Shown here in pieces: positions 27,717-36,104 of a DNA stretch of 64,000 bases. Made by a program: the position numbers and the translations under genes. A model generated the notes under the pieces. It had not been told where the DNA came from, made no database searches, and saw only the letters and a program-made list of their open reading frames with translations. The stretch's first letter is position 1. Every line of letters begins with the position of its first letter. This stretch comes from Bacteroidota bacterium (GTDB lineage Bacteria > Bacteroidota > Bacteroidia > Chitinophagales > Saprospiraceae): contig CAUJEY010000295.1 of NCBI GenBank assembly GCA_963169325.1, forward strand, positions 1 through 64,000, in the 5' to 3' direction.

Positions 27717-27729
27717 CAACACATTACGA

Positions 27730-27853
27730 TCATTGAAAGAACCGTCGTCCGCAATATCACTCAAGCCGTGTTTTGACATGAAATCGTGCAACCAGTTTTT
27801 CAATTCATCCAACAATTCGTCCGGGATATTTTCCGCAGGTAAAAATTTGCCGC
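27730..27853 (-). pseudogene. Partial duplicate of the antitoxin gene
   Basis: Reads as the N-terminal to middle part of the antitoxin encoded at 31581-31829: same orientation, nearly identical over about 124 bases (corresponding to 31693-31818), with a few substitutions and two single-base deletions near 27835-27846 that break the frame. No toxin partner accompanies it. It lies 52 bases after the giant gene. Confidence 0.85.
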
Positions 27854-28594
27854 TACTGAATAAAACAAAAATCCCGCTTTCAGCCTTGCGGCCAAAAACA
27901 GAATTTTTTCACTTTCGGTGGACCCAGCAAGAGTCAAACCTAATAAAACATAGCAAACTCAGTTTAGAAAAAACCTGCTTTTGGGTTGCTATAATGAAGA
28001 TTGTATCTTAGAGTCTGCTATTATTTGCCAAACTTGCACAACTTTTCCTACCCAAAAAACACCTAAAAAAGAATGACTATCTAAAGGAATTGGGGCATCT
28101 TCCTGGGATGACCGGAAAAATGATTGTTGCCAGTACCACGGGCGGTAAGCGAAACGAAGAGGTTTTAGAAAAGTGGGAAAAACTGACTACGCACGTTGCC
28201 CGCCGTTCGATTGTCACCAATATTTACCGGGGCAGGGTGCCCGCTGTTGCCCTGATGAAAATAACCGAATATATTACCGAACGGCACTTTATGCAATATA
28301 TAGCCATTGACGGAAGATGAATGCGCTACACTTCGCAGATTTGCTCAAGAATCAAACACATTTGAAGGTTGCTGGGTAATTATGGAAATGCTGCCACAGG
28401 GCCGAAACGTATTCTGATAATAAACTCTTATTGCCATTAAAATGGTAGTAATGACGCTGCATACGAGGCTGTTCCGACGATGAAATTAGATGATAAATTT
28501 CGATTGGCACGAAATATGATCCAAATGAGTTAAAAGTTTTAACCGGACTAAATGTGAAAGATTTTGGCGTCTTTATAACGAAACAACATCCTCA
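27854..28594. other. AT-rich stretch with gene debris
   Basis: Low-GC sequence unlike the flanking genome. It includes a tRNA-like fragment (27917-27941), an open frame at 28108-28320 described separately, and a 20-codon frame (28321-28383) that starts as MNALHFADLLK and stops early. From 28384 to 28594 I see no gene. Confidence 0.5.
28108..28320 (+). CDS. Short protein or truncated gene, unknown function
   Basis: About 70 residues from the ATG at 28108, with the same frame open for another 30 codons upstream without a good start. Composition is protein-like (MTGKMIVASTTGGKRNEEVL, WEKLTTHVARRSIVTNIYRG). The Lys/Arg-rich middle could bind nucleic acid. The stop TGA overlaps a short ORF start (ATGAATG), as in operons, but that second frame stops after 20 codons. 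I take it as a probable gene remnant in the island and do not recognise the family. Confidence 0.35.
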   Translation: MTGKMIVASTTGGKRNEEVLEKWEKLTTHVARRSIVTNIYRGRVPAVALMKITEYITERHFMQYIAIDGR

Positions 28595-29506
28595 ATGATT
28601 AATAAAAACCTTGAATTCGCTAAGCCCATTGCAGATGCCTATGCGGCATACATTGAGAAAATTTCTGTAGCAGAAGAGACCTTTAAGACTACTGTTGGAG
28701 GCTCTGAAATAGACATTGAAAAAATAAAAAAAATAGTCGCGTTTGCTACATGTATCGAAAAAATTGCTGCTGAAGTACAAGCCTACTATTCCAAAAATAT
28801 TTGGTGCTTTAAGGAACATGTTACTGCCGCCTATGACGAGTACGTTCAAAAAATTAATGTGGCACAAAATACATTTAAATCTGTACTTGATGAAACAGAC
28901 ATGGATATAGAAAAAGCCAAGACTATTTTATCAGCCTATAACTCTTTTGAAGAAAAAGTTGCTTCGGCAAAAAAAGCTTATGAGTCTAATTTTAAAGGTT
29001 ATCCAATGGATTTAGAAGATGCTAAGGCTGTATCTGCCTATGTGTATTACATTGAAATGCTCAATGCTATGCAGAGGGCATATAAAGATTTTACTTTAGC
29101 CAAAACAGATGCCGAAGATGCAGAAAGAAAAACAAATGAATCCGTTTACAATGTTGCTTGTTTGGGGCACAAGGCTTCTGAGGCAGACTCCCATGCTAGT
29201 TACGTTGAAGGTACTGTCTGGGACAATAATACACATATTTCGGGTTCAGATAATGAAATCATTAGTTTGCTTTGGAGCCACGCTAAGAAGCTCACATACG
29301 AAGTCAAAACAGCCGCCCAAGGTGCTAATGATCTTTACAGTGCTTACATGGAAAAGATGATTTTGGCACAAGATGCGTATACTAACTATGTAGCTGCTGC
29401 TGATTCGGTTGCTAAAGCATATAAAGCCTATACAGATATTGCTTCTAATAATAGTTACGACTGGTTCTTAGAATTAGATGATGCTGAGGATGATTACTAT
29501 GATTAA
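28595..29506 (+). CDS. Alpha-helical repeat protein of unknown function
   Basis: 303 residues, no signal peptide or membrane helix. Two repeats of about 64 residues are visible (AYAAYIEKISVAEETFKTTV from about 16 and AYDEYVQKINVAQNTFKSVL from about 79, each followed by a DIEK segment), a partial third begins near 134, and a related AYMEKMILAQDAYTNY motif appears near 260. The protein is rich in Ala, Lys, Glu and Tyr, which suggests long helical bundles or coiled coil, and the C terminus is very acidic (DDAEDDYYD). AT-rich codon use contrasts with the neighbours, so it was probably acquired. Function cannot be inferred. Confidence 0.7.
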   Translation: MINKNLEFAKPIADAYAAYIEKISVAEETFKTTVGGSEIDIEKIKKIVAFATCIEKIAAEVQAYYSKNIWCFKEHVTAAYDEYVQKINVAQNTFKSVLDETDMDIEKAKTILSAYNSFEEKVASAKKAYESNFKGYPMDLEDAKAVSAYVYYIEMLNAMQRAYKDFTLAKTDAEDAERKTNESVYNVACLGHKASEADSHASYVEGTVWDNNTHISGSDNEIISLLWSHAKKLTYEVKTAAQGANDLYSAYMEKMILAQDAYTNYVAAADSVAKAYKAYTDIASNNSYDWFLELDDAEDDYYD

Positions 29507-29619
29507 ACTATATCTCGTGCTACCCGACAAAATTCTGTATGCTCGATATATTAGCACAAAGTGGGACAGCCCATAGCGACACCTTTTCGTATTTGCCAGG
29601 AAAAACGGCATTTGGTTTC

Positions 29620-29646
29620 AGTAGTGTCCGGTTAAAAAACTTGAAA
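29620..29646. repeat. Possible IS4-type terminal inverted repeat
   Basis: AGTAGTGTCCGGTTAAAAAA at about 29620-29639 resembles the ends of Bacteroidota IS4-like elements and lies 106 bases before the transposase relic. The other end is not found within the window. Confidence 0.4.
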
Positions 29647-29751
29647 GGTGGTATAATTTATTGAAATTCAATTTCTTACAAAGGTTTTAAGTTGTGAACG
29701 GTTTAAATTTGATCCCCAACTTCAACCTTCGTCGCTCAAACGAGAGCAGCG

Positions 29752-30030
29752 ATGAACAAAGGCAAGTACGTTTTTGCACAATTGATGAGTCTGGCTCACC
29801 CTGATGAGTTCGACCACTGTGTTGAGAAATACAATGGTCACTACCTGATTCGAAACTTCAGTTGTTGGCATCAGTTTTTAAGTCTGAGTTTTGGCCAACT
29901 GACCCATCGGTAGAGACTTCGCAATCTGGTTCCTTGCCTCCAAGCCCATCTGTCAAAATTTTACCATCTGAGTTTGAGTAAAGTGATTACTCGAACCACT
30001 TTGGCCGATGCAAACGAACGGGCAAAGTAG
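29752..30030 (+). pseudogene. IS4-family transposase relic (DUF4372 N-terminal domain)
   Basis: The translated start MNKGKYVFAQLMSLAHPDEF, then HYLIRNFSCWHQFLSLSFGQ and LRNLVPCLQAHLSKFYHL, matches the N-terminal DUF4372 domain of IS4-like transposases. An in-frame TAG at 29911-29913 interrupts it (position normally Asp/Ser after GQLTHR), and similarity ends at about LADANER (near 30020). The catalytic DDE part is absent. It is a dead, truncated element. Confidence 0.82.
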
Positions 30031-30131
30031 AGGCTCGGCAAAGTACAGCGGCAAACAACCACTACCCTATGACCTAGCAGGCCGCATTGATTTCGACAAC
30101 GTCCAAAACATATTTATTAAAAGCGAAAACC

Positions 30132-30785
30132 TCATCCTTTTTGAGACCAAAAAGAATACCTGTAAATTAATTCATCAGAACCCTCTGGCAAGATAATTTC
30201 CAACTCATCAGAATTCGCAAGTTCTTGAATCTTCACACAAACAGATTCCACCAAATCACCAAGTAGCTCAAGGTTAATGCACGTCTGATTGTTCTGGGTT
30301 TTGTTTTCATGGTTTCCATCCCATCTTTGGGTAGGAAGTAAAATAAGCCGCCCCTTAATACCTTGCGTTACTAAAAAATAATGAAACAGTGAGTGGGCAT
30401 TTGGGTTAGTAGGTATGTTGAACAGGCTGAAATCGTGTGCAAACGAGCACCGTAATGCATAAATTGAGTCAATCTCCTGAATATTAAGGTCAGTAAAATA
30501 TGTCAATGCCTTAACTATTGGCCGTACCTCAGTAATTGATGCTTTTTCAATGGGCTTAAAGCATTTGCCTATTTGGTCTAAAAGCGCTAGATAACCCATT
30601 GTTCCAAGCCAGCTTCCATGATTTCTGTCAAATTTTTCTCCCGTGTCTGGGCTACGGCCCGTCATTTCTCTTGCGTCTCTCAACGCAGCAGTAAAAGCAG
30701 AAAACTTCCATTTCCCATTTTCTTCTCGGAGCGGTTGGAGATGTAGATCAATTGCCTTTTTAGCTGACATTAGTTTCTCACTCAT
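30132..30785 (-). CDS. HEPN-like protein, possible RNA-acting or defence function
   Basis: 217 residues, soluble. The middle part has a helical stretch that ends in ALRCSFAHDFSLFN (about 108-121), which fits the R-x4-H motif of HEPN ribonuclease domains. Upstream is a DLNIQEIDSIY helix. The C-terminal part is beta-like (ELEIILPEGSDELIYRYSF). Similar proteins occur alone in accessory regions; HEPN proteins often are toxins or defence effectors. No MNT partner is adjacent. Low GC and position in the island suggest acquisition. The HEPN call rests on one motif and should be treated as tentative. Confidence 0.55.
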   Translation of the reverse strand: MSEKLMSAKKAIDLHLQPLREENGKWKFSAFTAALRDAREMTGRSPDTGEKFDRNHGSWLGTMGYLALLDQIGKCFKPIEKASITEVRPIVKALTYFTDLNIQEIDSIYALRCSFAHDFSLFNIPTNPNAHSLFHYFLVTQGIKGRLILLPTQRWDGNHENKTQNNQTCINLELLGDLVESVCVKIQELANSDELEIILPEGSDELIYRYSFWSQKG

Positions 30786-31279
30786 TCTGGATTTAAGCTT
30801 TAGAACTTTAGATAATAATAGTTAAAGGTACACATAATAAAACCAATATTAACAGCCCCTAACGAATGCTAACGGTTCTGATAACCAATGTTCATACCTC
30901 AACATAAATTAGGAAGGCCGAACTCCAATGGGCAACCCTCCGAGATGCAACCTTTGAAAATATCAACCTTTTCAAAGATAAACTTACAAGATGTTATCTT
31001 TGGGCATACATGCTTTTTAGAGGCCAACCTTTAAACTCGGTCATCTGCTTTGCTAACGCTGCAAACCTTACATTTCAGAAATTAAAGGAAAAATTAGGTC
31101 ACCCTGATGGTAACAAATTAAGTACAAGACATCTTTCCTACCCAACAACTCCCTACCTAATCTCAAAAACACAAACGCCCAACGATCTAAAGACTAAACT
31201 TTAGGCATTAACAATGTGAACCTAGCGCGAATCTAACTCGCCTCCTGACAAATCTCCATAACCCTTTCTACATACCGCT
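30786..31279. other. Intergenic island sequence
   Basis: 494 AT-rich bases between two minus-strand genes. A TATCTTTG box at 30995-31002 precedes a small plus-strand frame (31010-31204) whose composition is not convincing. Nothing else recognised. Confidence 0.45.
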
Positions 31280-31591
31280 TCACCCCGACCTAAGGCGCTC
31301 TTTTAATTCAAAATACCCGCGCTTTTTGTGCCAAACGGCAAAAACAACGAATCGTTTGCCCACATCGTCAATGGTGTAAACGATGTAGTAGGGGAAGATT
31401 TTGAGCGGCCATTTTCGAAACTGGAAGAATGATTTTCGGCACATTCGGGGTGTTTGGCAAAGCAAATCGCTATGGCGGTAAAACTCATTCAAAAATCGCG
31501 CTCCCGTTTTGGCAGAACCCCGGTTGTACCATTCAAGAATTTCATCCAAATCGCCCAGTGCTTCGGGTTGTATGATGAAATTATATGCCAT
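31280..31591 (-). CDS. ParE/RelE-superfamily toxin
   Basis: 103 residues. Typical of the RelE/ParE fold: YNFIIQPEALGDLDEILEWY at the N terminus, then a helical segment (KTGARFLNEFYRH), FRKWPLKIFPYYIVYTIDD and VVFAVWHKKR near the end. ParE-type members poison gyrase; RelE-type members cut mRNA on ribosomes; the sequence does not decide. It overlaps the upstream antitoxin gene by 11 bases, the usual arrangement of a translationally coupled type II module. Confidence 0.88.
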   Translation of the reverse strand: MAYNFIIQPEALGDLDEILEWYNRGSAKTGARFLNEFYRHSDLLCQTPRMCRKSFFQFRKWPLKIFPYYIVYTIDDVGKRFVVFAVWHKKRGYFELKERLRSG

Positions 31592-31829
31592 GTTTTTTGC
31601 GCATTCTATCTTTAAGTTGCTCCAAACTCATGCTTTCGCCCGGTTTTTCCAGGTATTTTTCCCAACGTCGAATCAATTCACGTTTTTCCTGGTCATTGAA
31701 AGAACCGTCATCCGCAATATCACTCAAGCCGTGTTTTGACATGAAATCCTGCAACCAGTTTTTCAATTCATCCAGCAATTCGTCCGGGATATTTTCCAGC
31801 AGGTAAAAAATTTGCGCTCGGTTGCTCAT
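31581..31829 (-). CDS. Antitoxin of the ParE/RelE-type module
   Basis: 82 residues, acidic and charged. N-terminal MSNRAQIFYLLENIPDELLD, a middle DGSFNDQEKRELIRRWEKYL and a Lys/Arg-rich end with ESMSLEQLKDRMRKKHG, which resembles the short helical antitoxins that wrap ParE-like toxins. No clear HTH or ribbon-helix-helix DNA-binding domain is visible. It is the first gene of the module. A broken copy of the gene lies at 27730-27853. Confidence 0.82.
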   Translation of the reverse strand: MSNRAQIFYLLENIPDELLDELKNWLQDFMSKHGLSDIADDGSFNDQEKRELIRRWEKYLEKPGESMSLEQLKDRMRKKHGI

Positions 31830-31916
31830 GATTTCGTGTTTTTAAATTTTCAACAAAAATAACCTTTCCTGCGCACTTTTAAAAAATTTGGGAAACCGAA
31901 ATGAAATCCAGGCTAA

Positions 31917-32176
31917 ACAACGGCGACGGGGTCAACGATATGTTCCTGCTGTACGGCCGGGGGGTGGCCGAAATCGAGTCGCTGCTGCTCTTCGACCGCT
32001 GGGGCAACCAGGTTTATGAGCGGAAAAGTTTCCAACCCAATGATGAATCGCTGGGTTGGGACGGCAATTTCCGCGGGCATGCGGTGAACCCCGCCGTGTA
32101 CGTATGGCAGGCTGTGGTACGGTTTGTGGATGGCGAGTCGGAGGTGTTTTCGGGGGATGTGACGGTGTTGCGGTAG
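31917..32176 (+). pseudogene. Duplicated 3' fragment of the giant surface-protein gene
   Basis: The sequence from AACGGCGACGGGGTCAACGA onward matches 27420-27678 with about a dozen mismatches over about 258 bases, mostly at third codon positions, and keeps the frame to its own TAG. An upstream ATG at 31901 would give a 91-residue protein, but there is no signal peptide and the sorting domain is truncated, so it is a remnant. Confidence 0.9.
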
Positions 32177-32635
32177 GGGTATGTGGGGCGTCCCGAGGTT
32201 TCGGGATTAATTCGCCTACGCTACGGAGGGGATTAAATAATTCGCCCGTAGTGTAGGCGAATTGAAAATTCGCCCCACATCGCAATACGATTATCTGTTG
32301 CTTATTTCCGATTTTTTCAAACGCTTAGGCTTCGAACCCTATGTTGTTTACTAAAGTGAAACCCTGTGCAAGCGATAATGTAGACAATCCTTCGCTGTAC
32401 GATAGAGATGAAAAACATCTGCCGCAATGGGCGGGAAGTATTTTAGCACTTTGGCAGACTTGAATACCGCTACGCCCCTCTGCGTTTGGCAATCTAAAAA
32501 ACCGTCTGCTCTACGGAGGGATCTTACGCAGTTTCCCCCGTAGACCGACAGAGGGGCGCAGCGGGTGCGTAGAGCGGACAGGTTTCCACAAACAGACAAA
32601 CGTAGCGGGGCACAGCGGGTGCGTAGAGCGGACAG

Positions 32636-32710
32636 CCCAGATTGCCCAGATTGCCCACATTGCCCACATTGCCCACATTTAAAACACATTGACCACATTT
32701 ATTCCACATT
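32636..32710. repeat. ATTGCCCAC / ATTGACCAC nonamer array
   Basis: About six 9-bp units, first ATTGCCCAC then ATTGACCAC variants. Same family as 14492-14526 (inverted) and 43953-44012. Confidence 0.88.
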
Positions 32711-32827
32711 TTGCTCCCGCCGCATTGTCAGCCCGTTATACTATTTCTGCCAAAAAAACACCTTCAAATCGAGGTTAACTGTCAATCCGTCAGGTTTTCC
32801 CTGCGTGGCACATTCATTGATAAAAAC

Positions 32828-32886
32828 GGTAGACGGTGGACGGTAGACGGTGGACGGTAGACGGTAGACGGTGGACGGTGGACGGT
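32828..32886. repeat. GACGGT(G/A) heptamer array
   Basis: Eight 7-bp units, the same as at 12143-12432 and 41389-41451. It lies about 190 bases before the dnaK start. Confidence 0.92.
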
Positions 32887-32898
32887 GAAACCCACCCA

Positions 32899-33058
32899 CC
32901 TTCAAACCAGAAACCTTCAAACCAGAAACCTTCAAACCAGAAACCTTCAAACCAGAAACCTTCAAACCAGAAACCTTCAAACCAGAAACCTTCAAACCAG
33001 AAACCTCCAAACCAGAAACCTCCAAACCAGAAACCTCCAAACCAGAAACCTTCAAATC
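32899..33058. repeat. 15-bp array (TTCAAACCAGAAACC) before dnaK
   Basis: About ten nearly identical 15-bp units end 15 bases before the dnaK ATG. There are no spacers, so it is not a CRISPR. The core AACCAGAAACC recurs at 43930-43945 and 45255-45269. Confidence 0.94.
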
Positions 33059-33073
33059 AAGTAAAATTTAGAC

Positions 33074-34999
33074 ATGGGAAAAATTATCGGCATTGACTTA
33101 GGTACAACCAACTCCTGCGTGGCCGTCATGGTCGGCAATGAACCGCTGGTGATTGCCAACGACGAAGGCGCCCGCACCACTCCTTCGGTGGTTGGTTTTC
33201 TGGACAACGGCGAGCGCAAAATCGGCGCTCCTGCCAAACGCCAGGCCATCACCAACCCGAAACGTACAGTATCTTCCATCAAACGCTTCATGGGCATGCG
33301 TTTTAGTGAGCGCAGCGAAGAAGCCGCTCGTATGCCATATAAAGTGGTACGCGGCGACAATGATACCTGCCGCGTCGACATAGACGGGCGGTTATACACG
33401 CCACAGGAAGTTTCTGCAATGGTGTTGCAGAAAATGAAAAAAATAGCCGAAGATTATCTCGGCGAAACCGTCACCGAAGCCGTGATCACTGTGCCGGCTT
33501 ACTTCAACGACTCCCAACGCCAGGCCACCAAAGAAGCCGGCGCAGTCGCAGGTCTCGATGTGAAACGGATCGTGAACGAACCCACGGCTGCTGCCCTGGC
33601 TTACGGCCTCGACAAACGCCATAAGGACATGACCATCGCCGTGTATGACCTCGGCGGCGGTACCTTCGATATTTCGATCCTCGAACTCGGCGGCGGCGTT
33701 TTTGAAGTAAAATCCACCAACGGTGATACCCACCTGGGTGGCGACGACTTCGACCACGTGATCATCGAATGGCTGGCTGAAGAATTTAAACGCGAAGAAC
33801 ACGTAGACCTCCGCAAAGATCCTATGGCCCTCCAGCGCCTGAAAGAAGCGGCGGAGAAAGCCAAAATCGAACTTTCGGCCGGCCAGGAAACGGAAATTAA
33901 CCTGCCGTATGTCACCGCCATCGAAGGCGTACCCAAGCACCTGGTTAAAAAACTCAGCCGCTCGCGTTTCGAGCAAATGGTCGATAGCCTGGTACAACGT
34001 ACCCTGGAGCCCTGCCGCAAAGCCCTTCAGGATGCCGGTATGAAAGCCGCGGAAGTGGATGAGATCATTCTCGTGGGCGGTTCTACCCGTATCCCGCGCA
34101 TCCAGGAAGCCGTAGAGCAGTTCTTCGGCAAAAAGCCGAACAGAAGCGTTAACCCCGACGAAGTGGTGGCCGTAGGCGCTGCTATTCAGGGCGGCGTACT
34201 CAGCGGCACCGTAAACGACGTGCTGTTGCTCGACGTGACCCCGCTGTCGCTCGGTATCGAAACGATGGGTGGCGTGTACGACGTGGTTATCGAAGCCAAT
34301 ACGACTGTGCCGACGAAAAAGTCGAAAACATACTCCACGGCCAGCGACAACCAGCCACAAGTGGAAATCCACGTGTTGCAAGGCGAACGCCCAATGGCCC
34401 GCGATAACCGCTCCGTCGGTCGGTTTATCCTCGACGGTATCCCACCGGCCCCGCGCGGCGTACCGCAGGTCGACGTGATCTTCGATATCGACGCCAATGG
34501 TATCTTGTCGGTAACCGCGATGGACAAAGGCACCGGTAAACAACAGAATATCCGGATCGAAGCCAGCACGGGTCTCTCGAAAGAGGAAGTCGCCCGTATG
34601 AAGGCCGAAGCCGCCGCCAATGCTGAAACCGACCGCCAGGCCCGCGAACGGGTTGAAAAACTCAATACGGCCGATTCGCTGATTTTCCAAACGGAAAAAC
34701 AATTGCGCGAATTCGGCGACAAGGTGCCGGCCAACCACAAAGAGAATATTGAAAAATCCCTCAGCGACCTGCGCGACGCCCATAAAGCAGAGGACCTCGG
34801 CCGTATCGACACGGCAACCGAAGCCCTCACTGCCGCCTGGAACGCAGCCAGTCAGGAAATGTACCAGGCCACCCAGTCGGCCAACGGCGGCGCTGCCGAG
34901 AACCCTTACGGTTCTGCAACCGGCGGCCCCGCGGGCGGCGACGGTAGCGCCAAGGCTGGCGATACCCAGGATGTGGAGTTTGAGGAAGTGAAGAGCTAA
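33074..34999 (+). CDS. dnaK: Molecular chaperone DnaK (Hsp70)
   Basis: 641 residues, full length. ATPase domain: [15 protein letters not shown] at the start, [16 protein letters not shown] (about 194-209), [12 protein letters not shown] and the linker [17 protein letters not shown] substrate-binding domain (to about 500) and helical lid (to about 605) follow, then a Gly/Ala-rich tail ending [12 protein letters not shown], the usual DnaK C terminus. It folds and refolds proteins with DnaJ and GrpE, which are not adjacent here. The leader is filled by minisatellite arrays; no HrcA CIRCE element was seen. Confidence 0.98.
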   Translation: MGKIIGIDLGTTNSCVAVMVGNEPLVIANDEGARTTPSVVGFLDNGERKIGAPAKRQAITNPKRTVSSIKRFMGMRFSERSEEAARMPYKVVRGDNDTCRVDIDGRLYTPQEVSAMVLQKMKKIAEDYLGETVTEAVITVPAYFNDSQRQATKEAGAVAGLDVKRIVNEPTAAALAYGLDKRHKDMTIAVYDLGGGTFDISILELGGGVFEVKSTNGDTHLGGDDFDHVIIEWLAEEFKREEHVDLRKDPMALQRLKEAAEKAKIELSAGQETEINLPYVTAIEGVPKHLVKKLSRSRFEQMVDSLVQRTLEPCRKALQDAGMKAAEVDEIILVGGSTRIPRIQEAVEQFFGKKPNRSVNPDEVVAVGAAIQGGVLSGTVNDVLLLDVTPLSLGIETMGGVYDVVIEANTTVPTKKSKTYSTASDNQPQVEIHVLQGERPMARDNRSVGRFILDGIPPAPRGVPQVDVIFDIDANGILSVTAMDKGTGKQQNIRIEASTGLSKEEVARMKAEAAANAETDRQARERVEKLNTADSLIFQTEKQLREFGDKVPANHKENIEKSLSDLRDAHKAEDLGRIDTATEALTAAWNAASQEMYQATQSANGGAAENPYGSATGGPAGGDGSAKAGDTQDVEFEEVKS

Positions 35000-35004
35000 G
35001 GGGG

Positions 35005-35079
35005 AATGGAACAGTAAAGGGGTAGTATAAAATTGATTTTTTTAAAATCAATTTTATACTACCCCTTTACTGTTCCATT
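35005..35079 (+). terminator. Long perfect palindrome after dnaK
   Basis: A 36-bp perfect stem (35005-35040 with 35044-35079) closes on three T residues, starting five bases after the dnaK stop. It is far longer and more exact than an ordinary terminator and lacks an external T tract. It may still stop transcription or protect the mRNA end. Confidence 0.75.
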
Positions 35080-35156
35080 TACAGAAATGAACATGAATTT
35101 ATAAATGCGCAAGTTGGAGCAGTAGATGTACAGAACATATTACGAAGGATTTGACT

Positions 35157-35198
35157 AAATTAAAAACCTCCCGATGTTTATCGGGAGGTTTTTAATTT
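35157..35198. terminator. Bidirectional intrinsic terminator
   Basis: A 19-bp perfect stem with core AAAAACCTCCCGAT (35162-35175) and its inverted counterpart from 35180, loop GTTT; A and T tracts on the two sides allow use on both strands. It lies between dnaK and the convergent lipoprotein gene. Confidence 0.93.
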
Positions 35199-35214
35199 AA
35201 AATCGCTTATTTAA

Positions 35215-35847
35215 TCAACGGCAGGTATATTCGTAAATCGCCCGTTCACCGGTTGGCAAACCGTCACAATCTTCAAAGGCATACTGGCGCTCATGGCCGA
35301 TTACAGTGTACCACATGGGGCATTGATCGGTAGCGATACCTTTTTGGCAAACAGTATATTTAATATTGCCGTCGGCGCCCATGTATTCGGTTCGTTCATA
35401 GTAATTTGTGCCGTCGGCACTGGTTTCTTTTTTGCAACTGGATTTTTTCTTAGTCACTTCCTTCCCGCATTTTTGGCCTGCCTCCACTTTCGAACTGGGC
35501 TTTTTACCATTGTCGGAGTCATTCCAAAAGGCAGTGAACTGCCGGTAAATTTCGTCCGGAATCGCCGGTTTTACCTGAAAGAGGATCGGCACCGGGGCGC
35601 CGTCGGGCGCAAATCCGTTCATAAAATAAATACCTTGTTCGCCACTTGGGTCGGCCGGCTCGGCGCCATACAAGGCCAGAATGTTTTGCAGTTGGTCTGC
35701 CGTGACGTACAGGGTTCCGGAGTTACCGTCCAGAAAAGCGATGAGATTTTCATCGGTATTGGTTTCGGGTTCGTCTTTTTTGCAGCCGATCCAGATGGTT
35801 GTCAGCAGGGCTGCGAGGATGGAAAATTTCAACAACGATTTCATCAT
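35215..35847 (-). CDS. Lipoprotein of unknown function
   Basis: 210 residues. Lipoprotein signal peptide with the lipobox Cys in TIWIGCKKDE (Cys at about 22). The mature part is acidic, with a helix (YVTADQLQNILALYG) and several cysteines in the second half (KCGKEVTKKKSSCKK, VCQKG, QCPMWY, DCDG, YTC), so disulfides are likely. No enzyme motif recognised. Expected at a periplasmic or outer-membrane face. Confidence 0.72.
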   Translation of the reverse strand: MMKSLLKFSILAALLTTIWIGCKKDEPETNTDENLIAFLDGNSGTLYVTADQLQNILALYGAEPADPSGEQGIYFMNGFAPDGAPVPILFQVKPAIPDEIYRQFTAFWNDSDNGKKPSSKVEAGQKCGKEVTKKKSSCKKETSADGTNYYERTEYMGADGNIKYTVCQKGIATDQCPMWYTVIGHERQYAFEDCDGLPTGERAIYEYTCR

Positions 35848-36104
35848 GTAATGTTTTTGTGATAGAAAATGAATTTGTGCTCAGCGGCTTTGTTTAAAAC
35901 CTGAGACAAATGTGCTACCCCCGGCCCTTGCGGGGCCAGTACAGTTTTTACGCCATTTTTACCACAAAACGGGTTTTTTAAACCATTTTGCTTCAACAAA
36001 AAACATTACAATGAATTGTTTTACAAACCGTTATGGTTTGTACACGAAAACGTTGTTTTCTAAAGAGGTAAGAAAATTGTGAACAGATTTTACGGTCTGT
36101 TTGG

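Larger units (their letters stand above)
32177..33073. other. Repeat-rich intergenic region before dnaK
   Basis: About 900 bases with no gene. It holds a hairpin (AATTCGCCTACGCTACGG near 32209 with its inverted counterpart ending near 32263), a direct repeat of about 28 bases (32553-32581 and 32607-32635), a nonamer array and two minisatellites just before dnaK. ORFs through these repeats are low-complexity artefacts. Confidence 0.7.

Noticed and set aside
27733-28011. Plus-strand ORF over the antitoxin fragment
   Set aside because: Antisense of the duplicated antitoxin sequence; the same false frame appears at 31585-31806.
31010-31204. Small ORF of 64 residues downstream of a TATCTTTG box
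   Set aside because: Start only eight bases after the box and sequence without natural features; not enough support.
32899-33058. Possible CRISPR array
   Set aside because: The 15-bp units follow each other without spacers and no cas gene is present.
32741-33096. Low-complexity ORFs on both strands before dnaK
   Set aside because: Translations of the 15-bp and 7-bp arrays.
33392-34783. Minus-strand ORF of 463 residues opposite dnaK
   Set aside because: Shadow of a highly conserved gene; His/Phe-rich composition.
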